Below are positions 51,849-60,752 of a stretch of 64,000 bases of DNA, piece after piece. The DNA comes from Paeniglutamicibacter quisquiliarum (GTDB lineage: Bacteria; Actinomycetota; Actinomycetes; Actinomycetales; Micrococcaceae), in the NCBI RefSeq assembly GCF_019084045.1, contig NZ_JAHRED010000001.1, positions 124,001-188,000 on the forward strand. Direction: 5' to 3'. Each line of letters begins with the position of its first letter. Position 1 is the stretch's first letter. The notes under the pieces are model-generated. The model did no database searches. It saw only the letters and a program-made list of their open reading frames with translations, and had not been told where the DNA came from. The position numbers and the translations under genes were made by a program.

Positions 51849-53495
51849 CTATGAACCCATGTAGGGGTAGGTCCAGTCCGTGGCCGGAGACATGTTCTCG
51901 TGAATGAATCGACCGCTGATCCAACGCTGAAGGGCAAGCCTGGACCCTGTCTTGTCATTGGTGCCCGATGCCCGGCCACCACCGAAGGAGACCTGTCCCA
52001 TAAGAGCACCGGAGGGTTTGTCGTTGACGTAGGTCATTCCTGCAGTGTTCCGCAGGGCATTGAGCGCCTGCGAAATGGCCTTGCGGTCGGAAGCGAAAAT
52101 CGACAACGTCAACGCGTACTCACTTGCACCGTCGATGATGGGCAGCAGGCTCTCCCAGTCTTTGTCTTCGTATACATAGACAGTGAGTAGCGGACCAAAG
52201 AACTCCTCGGACATGGTGAATGAGGTGGGATCATCAGTCTGGAATACGGTCGGATCAACGAACCATCCCTTTTCCGGGCGGACTGTGCCGCCAGCAAGGA
52301 GTTTGTGGCTGCTGAGATTCTTGGCCTGGCCGATCGCTCCCTCAAGGCGGCGCAGGGAATTTTCGTCAATGACGGCACCCATAAACGTTTCGTGTTCAGT
52401 GATATCACCAACAGTCAGTGAGCGGACAGTGTCGATCAAATCGTCTTTCAAACGCGTCCACATGCTCTTGGGAATATAGGTTCGCGAAGCCGCGGAGCAC
52501 TTTTGCCCCTGGTATTCGAATGCGCCCCGGACCAGTGCGGTTTTTACGGCGTCGACATCGGCTGATGGGTGGGCCAGGACAGCATTCTTTCCCCCGGTTT
52601 CACCGACGATGCGCGGGTATGACTTGTACTTGTCGATGTTGTTTGCGGTCTTCTTCCACAAGCTGCGGAACACATCTGAGGAGCCGGTAAAGCTAAGCCC
52701 CGCGAAGTCTGGATGTGCCGTGGCTATGTCGGAAATTTCCCGTCCCGAGCCGTGGACCAAGTTGATCACGCCGTCTGGCAGTCCTGCTTCTCGGAACATA
52801 CGCATGATTACATCGCTGCTGAGCGCAGATTTCTCAGAAGCTTTCCACACAACTGTGTTTCCCATGAGGGCAGGGGTGCCAGGGAGGTTGGCTCCAATGG
52901 CGGTGAAGTTAAACGGTGTAATGGCCGTGACGAAGCCTTCCAAGGGACGCTGGTCGAGGAAGTTGGCTTCGCCTTGTAGTGATGTCGGCTGGTCGTTGTA
53001 GATTTGTTGGGCCAGAAATGGGTTGTAGCGGAAGAAGTCCGCAGTCTCGCATGCTGCATCAATTTCAGCTTGATGGAAGGTTTTTGATTGACCAAGCATG
53101 GTCGTGGCGACCAATTCGTCGCGATACTTGCCAGCGGCGAGGTCTGCAACGCGAAGGAATATCGCGGCACGCTCCCACCACGGGGTACGTGACCAGTCGT
53201 GTTGGGCGGCGAGGGCAGCATCGATGGCCGATTTCGTGAGGTCCTCATCTGCCGTGGGGACCTGTCCCAGTACCAAGGAGTGTTCGTGAGGGGCCACGAC
53301 ATCCTTGAGCTGACCGTCCATGATCTTCTCACCATTGATGTAGTGCGGCAATTCCCGGACAGCCGAGGTTACATCCGCCAATGCGGACTTGACGGACGTG
53401 GCTTCAGCGGATCCCGGTTCAAATGTTCTGGCCGGCTCGTTGACGGGGTTCGGCACCTTGAAGTTTCCTGCCATGCTGACTACTTGCTGGGTCAC
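51849..53495 (-). CDS. L-glutamate gamma-semialdehyde (P5C) dehydrogenase
   Basis: A 548-aa aldehyde dehydrogenase of the P5CDH type: 'GFVTAITPFNFTAIGANLPG', 'FTGSSDVF', catalytic Glu299 in 'GETGGKN', Cys333 in 'GQKCSAASR', and 'NDKPSGALMGQVSFGGGRASGTNDKTG' (in part) near the C-terminus. It oxidises glutamate gamma-semialdehyde to glutamate with NAD+. GTG 53495 has AGGA seven bases upstream; an ATG lies seven codons later. It is located between the GntR regulator and aconitase X genes, thus closing the route to glutamate. Confidence 0.93.
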   Translation of the reverse strand: MTQQVVSMAGNFKVPNPVNEPARTFEPGSAEATSVKSALADVTSAVRELPHYINGEKIMDGQLKDVVAPHEHSLVLGQVPTADEDLTKSAIDAALAAQHDWSRTPWWERAAIFLRVADLAAGKYRDELVATTMLGQSKTFHQAEIDAACETADFFRYNPFLAQQIYNDQPTSLQGEANFLDQRPLEGFVTAITPFNFTAIGANLPGTPALMGNTVVWKASEKSALSSDVIMRMFREAGLPDGVINLVHGSGREISDIATAHPDFAGLSFTGSSDVFRSLWKKTANNIDKYKSYPRIVGETGGKNAVLAHPSADVDAVKTALVRGAFEYQGQKCSAASRTYIPKSMWTRLKDDLIDTVRSLTVGDITEHETFMGAVIDENSLRRLEGAIGQAKNLSSHKLLAGGTVRPEKGWFVDPTVFQTDDPTSFTMSEEFFGPLLTVYVYEDKDWESLLPIIDGASEYALTLSIFASDRKAISQALNALRNTAGMTYVNDKPSGALMGQVSFGGGRASGTNDKTGSRLALQRWISGRFIHENMSPATDWTYPYMGS

Positions 53496-53537
53496 AGTAT
53501 TTTCCTGTCTTAGAGTGAGTCTTTAATGTTTAATGAT

Positions 53538-53571
53538 CTGGTTGCTGCCACTCGAAGTTGGTGGCGACCAG
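53538..53571 (-). other. Intercistronic hairpin between GntR and P5C dehydrogenase genes
   Basis: CTGGT/ACCAG (53538-53542, 53567-53571) and GCCAC/GTGGC (53547-53551, 53561-53565) form a bulged stem with a 9-base loop in the 92-bp gap. It may lower read-through or protect the message; low certainty. Confidence 0.3.
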
Positions 53572-53587
53572 GTTCAATTCTTGGTGC

Positions 53588-54262
53588 CTAGGTTTGGGCG
53601 ATCAGCCGTTTTTCCAGGCGTCGCCTGGCACTGGTTAGCGATTCCCTAGTGATCGTGGCAACGGATTCGACATCCCTTGCCTGTACTGCGGCTAACAATC
53701 GTGGCTGCGGGGTCCACAGCGAAGGATCTTGCTTCTCCATCGCCTCCGTGGCGCCGAGTACCTTGTAGGCCCGGCATTGGTTCCAGAGGTTGTCGATGAG
53801 GGTGACAAGAACTGGATTTCGGCTGGCACTGTAGAGCACCATCAGCATTAGTTCATCGTGGTGCAGGGCGCCGAGCCAATTTTCTGCTGCCACATCGTCG
53901 GATAGTTTTTGGCATGCTTCCGACATCTGCTCGACCTCGGCTTCGCTGATGTGTTCAGTTCCGCGTCGGGCCGCCTCGACTTCCAAGAGGGTTCGAACGT
54001 CATAGATCTGTATCAGTTCCGTTGCTGTGAAAGTGCGCACGACAGCGCCTTTGTGAGGCGTGCTCGATGCAAGTCCCGCTTCTTCCAGCCGGCGGATCGC
54101 GTCACGTACGGGCATGACACTCGTCCCGACCATCTTGGCAAGATCCCGCACCCGGAGTGGCGTTCCGGCAGCGAGTTCCCCCGAAAATATGGCACCCTGC
54201 AATGCCTCAAACACCTGATCTGCAACAAGCGTTGGTTTCACTTCAAGATTGATTGGACTCAT
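53588..54262 (-). CDS. GntR family (FCD) regulator of the hydroxyproline/proline operon
   Basis: A 224-aa FadR-subfamily regulator. The wHTH at about residues 10-75 includes 'VFEALQGAIFSGELAAGTPLRVRDLAKMVGTSVMPVRDAIRRLEEAG' in part; the FCD ligand domain has 'IYDVRTLLEVEAARR' and metal-binding histidines in 'ALHHDELMLMVL'. It lies between the proline dehydrogenase and P5C dehydrogenase genes. The likely operators are two TGTGATCACA palindromes in the divergent promoter at 55394 and 55511. The effector could be proline, hydroxyproline or a ketimine (inference). Confidence 0.86.
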   Translation of the reverse strand: MSPINLEVKPTLVADQVFEALQGAIFSGELAAGTPLRVRDLAKMVGTSVMPVRDAIRRLEEAGLASSTPHKGAVVRTFTATELIQIYDVRTLLEVEAARRGTEHISEAEVEQMSEACQKLSDDVAAENWLGALHHDELMLMVLYSASRNPVLVTLIDNLWNQCRAYKVLGATEAMEKQDPSLWTPQPRLLAAVQARDVESVATITRESLTSARRRLEKRLIAQT

Positions 54263-54349
54263 AATTCGAGGACTTTCTCTGCGGAATCTGGTGTGAGGGA
54301 ACTCGGCCGTTTTAGTCGGCGGAGCTCAATGCAACTGCGGTTCGAATTT

Positions 54350-55261
54350 TCATCCCCCCACCAATGAACGCAAGAACAGCAGTAAGTTCCCCGGTTTTTC
54401 GGCCATGCGACGCATCAAATAGGGATACCACTGGGTACCATATGGCAGGTATACCCTGACGCGGTACCCTTCGCGAACTAGTTCTTCCTGCAATTTGCGG
54501 CGAACGCCGTAAAGCATCTGGAACTCGAAGTCGTTCTTGTCTAGACCGATATCCATCGCCGATTTCTTGATGTGATCGACGCACGAGTCATCGTGCGTTC
54601 CGAACGCGGGATCCGGGAGGTTCTCCAGTGCCCAGCCTGCCAGGTAGTTGTACTGGGCCGTTACTTCCTCGGCATTTCGCAATGCCGTGCCTACAGTCTC
54701 GTCGAAGGCGCCCTTAACCAGTCGGATGCGTGGCCTAATTTCGGCGAATGACAAAAGGTCTTGCATTGTCATGCGCATGTTGGCCTGCATCGCCACCCGA
54801 GTCTCAGGGTACTCCGTGAGGATCGACCTGAAAATCCCAAGGGTGTCACGGCCCACGGAGCTGTGCTCCATGTCGACTTCGACCTGCGCACCATGAAGCT
54901 TGGCCGCTTCCAACAGGGTCTTTAGGTTGTTGGCGCAGTGCTGCTTGTCGAATACGATGCCAAGCTGCGAGAGTTTCACGGACACCGTGGAGCCCGGCGC
55001 CCTGCTCGGGATTGCTTCAATGGCTGCCAAGTATTCGTTCGTGGCCGCCTGCGACTGTTCCAATTTACCGACGGATTCACCCAGCAGATCCAAGCTGACA
55101 TCAATGCCAGAGGCATTAAGGCTCTCGGTGACTCGCCAAGCATCGTCGTCGGAAAGTCCGGCGACATAGCGCTCCACCAGGGGGCGTGCCAGAGGATTCC
55201 GCGTGGCGATGGATTCAAGTTTTTTGTTTTCCGCCACTTTCAACAACAAACGATTTGGCAC
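54350..55261 (-). CDS. Proline dehydrogenase (monofunctional, FAD)
   Basis: A 303-aa PRODH TIM-barrel enzyme that oxidises L-proline to delta1-pyrroline-5-carboxylate, feeding electrons to quinone at the membrane. 'RIRLVKGAF' and the C-terminal 'EFQMLYGVRRKLQEELVREG' with 'YRVRVYLPYGTQWYPYLMRR' are the substrate/FAD-binding hallmarks. GTG 55261 has AAGGA six bases upstream. First gene of the catabolic operon, divergent from the ABC transporter. It is the separate PutB-type form rather than the PutA fusion. Confidence 0.92.
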   Translation of the reverse strand: MPNRLLLKVAENKKLESIATRNPLARPLVERYVAGLSDDDAWRVTESLNASGIDVSLDLLGESVGKLEQSQAATNEYLAAIEAIPSRAPGSTVSVKLSQLGIVFDKQHCANNLKTLLEAAKLHGAQVEVDMEHSSVGRDTLGIFRSILTEYPETRVAMQANMRMTMQDLLSFAEIRPRIRLVKGAFDETVGTALRNAEEVTAQYNYLAGWALENLPDPAFGTHDDSCVDHIKKSAMDIGLDKNDFEFQMLYGVRRKLQEELVREGYRVRVYLPYGTQWYPYLMRRMAEKPGNLLLFLRSLVGG

Positions 55262-55689
55262 GGCATTTCCTTACTGCACCCACATGCATGGGGCTGTTCT
55301 CGAGAGCCGGGATGTCCGGCTGATGGCGCACGAGCATGAACTAGAAAAACGTGATGCGTATCACGAAGTGATGCAACGAGTTCAAACATATAGTGTGATC
55401 ACAAATCACACAAGAGGCGCAGTGGATTTACTTGCAGCTCGCCGCTATCCGCAATATTTCGCGTAAACAGCGGGTAGAGAGAATATTCCGCTAAACCCAT
55501 TGACGCGATATGTGATCACAGAATAGGTTGTCTGTGAGATAGAGCACAGGTCGCGATCATCGTGAATAGCTGAAACAACTACTCAAAAGTTCTTTCTCCC
55601 TCTGTTCCCCTCAATTCGCCATCCATGTCATGGCCAGGTGGTCCGGTTCGGAGCTGCCCAGTCACAACAAATCTTCACGAGGTGTCCAA
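55262..55689. promoter_or_regulatory. 428-bp divergent control region with two TGTGATCACA operators
   Basis: No gene is supported between the divergent proline dehydrogenase and ABC transporter genes. It has two perfect palindromes TGTGATCACA at 55394-55403 and 55511-55520. Around the first lies a further inverted repeat GTGTGA (55393-55398) / TCACAC (55406-55411). ATCACGAAGTGAT (55355-55367) is a related dyad. The region is AT-rich. It fits a GntR operator controlling both transcripts. Confidence 0.65.
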
Positions 55690-56499
55690 GTGTCCGAAAA
55701 TAAAGACTTAGCGTCCACGGAAGTGGGAACATTCATGGCAATCAACCAACAGCCACAAGTGGGGCTTCGCGGTATTCGTAAAGAGTTCCACGGAATGACA
55801 GTCTTGTCTGATGTGACCCTAGATGTTGCCAAAGGCGAAGTCGTCGCTTTTATCGGCCCCAGCGGTGCCGGCAAGAGCACTCTCCTTCGCTGCGTGAATT
55901 ATCTGGAAGTGCCAACGGCTGGCGAGTTGCTTTTGGATGGCAAGCCGGCGGTGGCCGTTGCCTCCAACCCAACGCGCGCTGAGTTAACTTCATTGCGCCG
56001 ACAAGTGGGAATGGTTTTCCAGTCATTCAATCTGTTCCCGCACATCAGCGTTTTGCGCAACGTTGCACTCGCACAAGAGCGGGTTCTTGGGCGCTCCAGG
56101 GAAGAGGCCGAAGTCCGTGCCATGGAATTACTGACGAGGGTTGGTCTTGCTAACAAAGCTGATGCCAAACCCACTAGATGCAGTGGCGGGCAGCAACAAC
56201 GCATAGCCATTGCCAGGGCCATGGCTCTGGAGCCAAGTGTCATGCTTTTCGACGAGCCGACTTCGGCGCTTGACCCTGAATTGGGCGGGGAGGTCCTGAA
56301 CGTCATGCAGGAGCTAGCCGCTTCGGGCATGACGATGCTCGTGGTTACCCATGAAATGTCGTTCGCCCGAAAAGTTTCGGATCGAACCGTCTTTATGGCC
56401 GATGGAAAGATTGTGGAGCAGGGCCACCCTGACCAACTGTTTGGATCCCCGGAGCACAACCGAACAAAGAAATTCCTTGAGGCGGTGCTCGAGCGATGA
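55690..56499 (+). CDS. ABC transporter ATP-binding protein, polar amino-acid type (GlnQ/HisP-like)
   Basis: A 269-aa ATPase of the polar amino-acid uptake family. Walker A 'GPSGAGKST', Q-loop '[20 protein letters not shown]', Walker B '[16 protein letters not shown]' and H-loop '[11 protein letters not shown]' are present. The signature motif reads 'CSGGQQQR' in place of LSGGQ. GTG 55690 is favoured, because GAGG lies seven bases upstream; ATG 55735 is an alternative. It overlaps the first permease gene by ATGA. Probably imports cis-3-hydroxyproline and/or proline. Confidence 0.9.
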   Translation: MSENKDLASTEVGTFMAINQQPQVGLRGIRKEFHGMTVLSDVTLDVAKGEVVAFIGPSGAGKSTLLRCVNYLEVPTAGELLLDGKPAVAVASNPTRAELTSLRRQVGMVFQSFNLFPHISVLRNVALAQERVLGRSREEAEVRAMELLTRVGLANKADAKPTRCSGGQQQRIAIARAMALEPSVMLFDEPTSALDPELGGEVLNVMQELAASGMTMLVVTHEMSFARKVSDRTVFMADGKIVEQGHPDQLFGSPEHNRTKKFLEAVLER

Positions 56500-57134
56500 T
56501 TGAGGCAGCCTCGTTCCTATTTCAGGGATTGTCGACAACGATTATCATCACCATCGGCTCTTTCCTGATCGGTGCAGTATTCGGGGTTCCGATTGCTTTG
56601 GCTCGGATGTCCTCAATTGCTCCACTTCGTTGGCTAGCGACTGCATATGTCGAACTTGTCCGGGGTATCCCGCCGATCGCCTGGATGCTTTTGCTTTATT
56701 TTGGCCTAGGGCACTACCTAAAACTGTCCCCACTTCTCGCCGCGTGCATCTCGCTTGGTGCAGTTGCCACCGCCTACCTGGCGGAAAATTACAGAGCGGG
56801 AATCAAATCGGTCGCCGCAGGTCAATGGGAAAGCGCAGACGCGCTCGGACTCAATAGCCGCGACACTTTTTGGCGAATCATCGCCCCCCAAGGAATTGGC
56901 GTAGCGCTTCCTCCGTCCGCCGGGTATGCGGTTGGCTTGCTCAAAGAGTCTGCAGTTGCTTCAGTGATCGGCGTCAGTGACATCACTTTTCAGGCCCTCA
57001 CCCTTAACCAGCAAGGCAACCCCGGCTTGCCAATTTTTTTGGCAGCCGGCATCATCTATCTGCTGATCAGCCTACCAATCGGGGCATTTGCCCGACGAGC
57101 TGACAGCTTTATTCGAACCCGAAGCGCGGTGTGA
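56496..57134 (+). CDS. Amino-acid ABC transporter permease, first subunit
   Basis: A 212-aa HisM/GlnP-type permease. '[22 protein letters not shown]' and '[37 protein letters not shown]' (in part) are the conserved first helix end and the EAA loop. About five helices. ATGA overlap with the ATPase and GTGA overlap with the second permease make the three genes one translational unit. Confidence 0.9.
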   Translation: MIEAASFLFQGLSTTIIITIGSFLIGAVFGVPIALARMSSIAPLRWLATAYVELVRGIPPIAWMLLLYFGLGHYLKLSPLLAACISLGAVATAYLAENYRAGIKSVAAGQWESADALGLNSRDTFWRIIAPQGIGVALPPSAGYAVGLLKESAVASVIGVSDITFQALTLNQQGNPGLPIFLAAGIIYLLISLPIGAFARRADSFIRTRSAV

Positions 57135-57778
57135 CCATGATTGACCAATGGATCTCTTGGCTACCGGACCTCATGGCCGGGCTCAAAATTAGCTTGATGG
57201 TGACCGGTTTTAGCCTGTTGTTCGGCTTACCGCTAGGACTGGTTCTCGCCTTTGGCATGATCAATAGATCAAAAACACTCCGGTATATCACGATTGGGCT
57301 AGTTGAGCTCGGCCGGGGAATTCCCTTGCTTGTTGTCCTCTATCTGGTTTACTTCGGCTTACCGACGGCTGGGGTGGTACTTTCCTCACTCGCAGCCGCC
57401 GTGGTAGGTATTTCCCTGAACACCGGCGCCTACACCAGCGAAATCTTCCGCGCCGGTCTGCTCAGTGTGCCGCGCGGCCACGTCGAAGCTGCCCAAAGCT
57501 TGGGCCTGAACTGGATAGACGAAGCCAGATACATCGTTCTTCCCCAAGCTATCCGGGCCGTGGTTCCCCCGCTGATGTCGTATAGCGTCATCGTTTTCCA
57601 AGCTACCAGCCTCGGTTTCGCGATCGCACTCTCCGAACTTCTGAACAGTGCCTACCAAATCGGTTCGGTATCTTTCCAGTTCCTGAGTGTGTTCGCGTTG
57701 ACGGGCCTAATCTACGCAGTACTTTCCATCGCCGTATCCCGCCTGGTAGATACCGTTCACACACGGACCAGCGTCTAA
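57131..57778 (+). CDS. Amino-acid ABC transporter permease, second subunit
   Basis: A 215-aa HisQ-type permease with 'LVELGRGIPLLVVLYLVYFGLP' and the EAA loop 'RGHVEAAQSLGLNWIDEARYIVLPQAIRAVVPP' in part. The GTG at 57131 overlaps the preceding stop; ATG 57137 is an alternative. It should pair with the first permease as a heterodimer. Confidence 0.9.
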   Translation: MTMIDQWISWLPDLMAGLKISLMVTGFSLLFGLPLGLVLAFGMINRSKTLRYITIGLVELGRGIPLLVVLYLVYFGLPTAGVVLSSLAAAVVGISLNTGAYTSEIFRAGLLSVPRGHVEAAQSLGLNWIDEARYIVLPQAIRAVVPPLMSYSVIVFQATSLGFAIALSELLNSAYQIGSVSFQFLSVFALTGLIYAVLSIAVSRLVDTVHTRTSV

Positions 57779-57809
57779 TTGCTTGTCTCGTCCCAACCTA
57801 GGAGTTATC

Positions 57810-58652
57810 GTGAATCGCACCAAACTTTCCGCACTCATCCTTACCTGCATGCTGCCACTGGCCGCTTGCAGTGCAGGCACCCCCACTGCTGATGCAGTCA
57901 GCGCGGACTGCACGCCAATCGTTGCCGACGTTACAACTATCAACGAGGGCAAACTAACCATTCAGGTTCCTGAATACCCGCCCTATGTCTCCTTGAAGGG
58001 CGGGACTCTCTCCGGGGTCGACGGCGTCCTGCTGACAGAAGTTGCCAAAAAACTCTGCCTGACACCGGACGCCAAGACGGCCAGCTTCACGGCGCTGTAT
58101 GAGTCGGTTCGTACCGGAAAAGCGGACATGACTGCCGGCAACACCTACATCAATGACGAACGCGCAGAATTGTATGAAGTCAGCAACCCCGTCTACAGCG
58201 ACAAAATGGCCCTGCTGACAACGGATGGTGCATCCACGATTGAGTCCCTGCAAGGCAATGCAGTCGGGACGCCCCAAGGGTACCTGTGGGTCAAAGACCT
58301 GCAAAATGCGCTCGGAGCTGAGAACGTGAAGCTTTATGCCTCGGAAGACGCCGTCTACCAGGACGTTCGTGCCGGTCGAATAGCCGCCGGTGTAATGACC
58401 TTTGGCGGTGCTTCCCAAGCGGTGAAGGCCAATAGTGACACCGAATTGAAGGTCGTGGAGTTGGAGCCTGATCCCCGAGTTCAAGCCTCCGTGGGAGCGG
58501 CCCGGACGGCTGCGCTCACCCCGAAGGGAAACACCAAATTGATTGAAGCAGTGAATCTGGTTATTCAGCAAATGCATGATGATGGTTCGTTGAAGACTGC
58601 ACTGGAAGAGGTTGGTCTGCCAGGCAGTGCCGCGGATGTCGCTACCAAATAG
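57810..58652 (+). CDS. Amino-acid ABC transporter substrate-binding lipoprotein (family 3)
   Basis: A 280-aa family-3 binding protein. The lipobox 'PLAAC' puts the lipidated cysteine at residue 20. Mature regions 'LTIQVPEYPPYVSLKGGTLSGVDGVLLTEVAKKL' (in part), 'VRTGKADMTAGNTYINDERAELYEVSNPVY' (in part) and 'AVGTPQGYLWVKDLQNAL' are typical. GTG 57810 has AGGAG five bases upstream. Context points to a (hydroxy)proline ligand, not proven. Confidence 0.9.
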   Translation: MNRTKLSALILTCMLPLAACSAGTPTADAVSADCTPIVADVTTINEGKLTIQVPEYPPYVSLKGGTLSGVDGVLLTEVAKKLCLTPDAKTASFTALYESVRTGKADMTAGNTYINDERAELYEVSNPVYSDKMALLTTDGASTIESLQGNAVGTPQGYLWVKDLQNALGAENVKLYASEDAVYQDVRAGRIAAGVMTFGGASQAVKANSDTELKVVELEPDPRVQASVGAARTAALTPKGNTKLIEAVNLVIQQMHDDGSLKTALEEVGLPGSAADVATK

Positions 58653-58675
58653 ACCCCTGCCGCTCTGCCCACGAC

Positions 58676-58702
58676 GGCCTCGTGATCCAAGTTCACGGGG
58701 CC
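58676..58702 (+). other. Intercistronic stem-loop after the binding-protein gene
   Basis: GGCCTCGTGA (58676-58685) and TCACGGGGCC (58693-58702) pair over ten positions with one G-U wobble around a 7-base loop, 24 bases past the stop. No U-tract follows. It probably limits transcription into the amine oxidase gene or protects the transporter message. Confidence 0.5.
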
Positions 58703-58757
58703 GCTGTGGACAGTGCCCAGGCGCATTCCTCACCTCTCTTTAAGAAAGGCATGATCC

Positions 58758-60080
58758 TTGGAAACACACGATATTGTGATTGTTGGCGGCGGACCTGCAG
58801 GGATTGGCGTAGCGTATTTCCTTCGCGAGTCAGGACTCGATGTTCGGGTGGTAGAGGCAGCCTCGGAGGTCGGTGGGCGGACCAAAACAGTGGCGCTGGC
58901 CGGCACCGTTGCGAACGCCGGCGCGCTCTTCGTTTACAGAAATACTGACACCCACGAACTGGTTGAAGAATTGGGACTGTCCGCTGTCCCGTTCAGGCCC
59001 TCGACTTATGGCATCCATATTGATGGGGTGACATCCATAGCAGCGAACGATGACGATCTCGTATCGAATCTGCCCATATCTCCGGATGAGAAGGCGGAGT
59101 TGCGCTCGTTCATGCAGGAGGTTCTCGATGAGTACACCGATTACACAGTAAACGGGAGTCTGTCCGCCGATGCTGACGCGCTTGGTGCACAAACCGTCTC
59201 AAGCCGGATTGCTCACCTGAGTGACACGGTGCGATTGATCATTGAAACCGCCATCCGTGGTGGTGCCGTGGGCAAAACTTCGGAACTTTCGGCGAAATAT
59301 GCGCTCAGGTACTTCGCAAGCTACGTTGCGAGGGAGAAAGACAATCGACTTTTCGCGATTGATGGCATGCAGGAGATACCCCGTGCCATGTCTCGCCATC
59401 TTGCAGAAGATACTGTCATGCTTTCCACAACCGTCGTCGATGTTTCGGAAGACGCAACCGGGACACTAGTGAAAATCGAGACGGAAGGCCCGGGAGGAAA
59501 ATCCACCCTACTCGCACGACAAGTTGTCATTGCGATACCGGCACCCTTAGTAGCCAATGTCTGCAAGGACCTTCCAGACTGGAAGTTACGGGCGCTTGAC
59601 ACCGCCCACACTCCTGGAAGCAGCACACTTTGCATCGTGGCAGACATACAAGGCCTCCCGCAGTTCAAAGACTGGTCATTCGTAACGACGGTAGGCAAGA
59701 AGTTCGATGCCATCATTAATCCTGTTCCTGGAGGCATACTCAATGAGAACATCGCCCAATTCGTTTGCTATGGAAATTCAGTCGGCTATCAGCCTAGTTT
59801 TCCCGCCACGCCAGAGTTGGTGGACGGCTGGATTGAAGATTTTCTCGAAGTGGCGCCTGAACTTCGGGGGCGCATAATTGATGTCTCCGCCCATAGCTGG
59901 TTGCATTGCTTCTCCGTGCTCTCGCCATCCCGGGCAGGAAATCTTCCCCAACTCCAGCGCAATGTGGGTCCCCTTCACTTCATAGGTGACTACACCTCAT
60001 CCACCGCCGGAACCCACGGAGCATTTTCCGAAGCAAAACGAGTGGCTGACCAAATCAGAACCACGGTTAAGGCAACGTAA
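58758..60080 (+). CDS. FAD-dependent amine oxidase-type flavoprotein
   Basis: A 440-aa flavin amine oxidase/protoporphyrinogen-oxidase-fold protein. The Rossmann motif 'IVIVGGGPAGIGVAYFLRES' is followed by 'VVEAASEVGGRT'; the C-terminal FAD block is 'LHFIGDYTSSTAGTHGAFSEAKRVADQI' in part. The start is TTG 58758, with AAAGG eight bases upstream; no in-frame ATG fits the dinucleotide-binding fold. The gene is the last of the transporter operon in the hydroxyproline island. None of the known steps from cis-3-hydroxyproline to glutamate needs it, so it may feed another cyclic imino acid into the pathway. Confidence 0.83.
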   Translation: METHDIVIVGGGPAGIGVAYFLRESGLDVRVVEAASEVGGRTKTVALAGTVANAGALFVYRNTDTHELVEELGLSAVPFRPSTYGIHIDGVTSIAANDDDLVSNLPISPDEKAELRSFMQEVLDEYTDYTVNGSLSADADALGAQTVSSRIAHLSDTVRLIIETAIRGGAVGKTSELSAKYALRYFASYVAREKDNRLFAIDGMQEIPRAMSRHLAEDTVMLSTTVVDVSEDATGTLVKIETEGPGGKSTLLARQVVIAIPAPLVANVCKDLPDWKLRALDTAHTPGSSTLCIVADIQGLPQFKDWSFVTTVGKKFDAIINPVPGGILNENIAQFVCYGNSVGYQPSFPATPELVDGWIEDFLEVAPELRGRIIDVSAHSWLHCFSVLSPSRAGNLPQLQRNVGPLHFIGDYTSSTAGTHGAFSEAKRVADQIRTTVKAT

Positions 60081-60374
60081 CTTGGAGCATCCGTGTCGGT
60101 TGGTGGAAAGGCAGTGACCACATGAACGCTCCCATCGCCAATCCAACGAAAACGTTCCGGCCCGAATAGACGCCTTGCATCTTGAAGATCCAATATTTTG
60201 TCGGAAATCCGCGGTGATATAAAATCGTCCAGCGAAATTTTCCAAACAGGGGTCGCTTGCCAATCCATCCCAATCAAATGGAAAAGGATCTCGTGTCCAG
60301 CCACGATTGTGAACGGAACACTTTAAACCCTATATACGGAGGTCTGATCGCATGAGGTTGTTTACAACCTCTGT
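60081..60374. other. 294-bp non-coding stretch after the island
   Basis: AT-richer sequence between the amine oxidase stop and the AraC-MBL remnant. Short open frames here have no recognisable domain or ribosome binding site. I see no insertion-sequence end, integrase or tRNA. Confidence 0.4.
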
Positions 60375-60752
60375 CACTCAATGCCCTGGTATAATTCGTC
60401 GCGCGAAATACCAGCGCCGCGAACCTCGCCGCGGCTTTCGCATGTGAGCAAGGGACGACCGAGTACGACCTGCGCAGGATGTCCTCGGCGCTGGCCCGGA
60501 TGCCCCTGTCCGGATACTCGCGGCGCCGGATGAATTGATGCCCACCTACTTCCACGGCGTGGCGATCAAATCGGAAACGACGCTGCCGGACGACCCCGAC
60601 ACCATCGAGCGGGCGGCCGGGGCCTGGGCGGTGTTCTCTTCCCTGAGACCCTTCACGAACGCGCAGTAGCTGAGGAAACAGTGGATGCCGGCCAGCTTCC
60701 GTGGCCGAGCGGATGCTCCGCTCGGCATTCAAACAGGCTTTTTGCAGCTAGG
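60375..60752 (+). pseudogene. Decayed, internally deleted copy of the AraC/GyrI-MBL locus
   Basis: Three collinear blocks match the intact locus at 47249-48985. Bases 60375-60540 match the AraC HTH start ('CACTCAATGCCCTGGT' is identical, and the DLRRM-like block follows). Bases 60541-60668 match the GyrI part ('TYFHGVAIKSETTLPDDPDTIERAAGAWAVFSS', in part), after a large internal deletion. Bases 60682-60752 match the 3' end of the MBL gene (LPWPSGCS-like, with the 'CAGCTAG' end). Stops at ATGAATTGA and CGCAGTAG break it. Orientation is the same as the intact copy. Confidence 0.8.

Noticed and set aside
55394-55410. A CRP/GlxR-like site (TGTGA...TCACA)
   Set aside because: The spacer is 7, not 6, and the nested TGTGATCACA recurs as a separate palindrome, which better fits the local GntR regulator.
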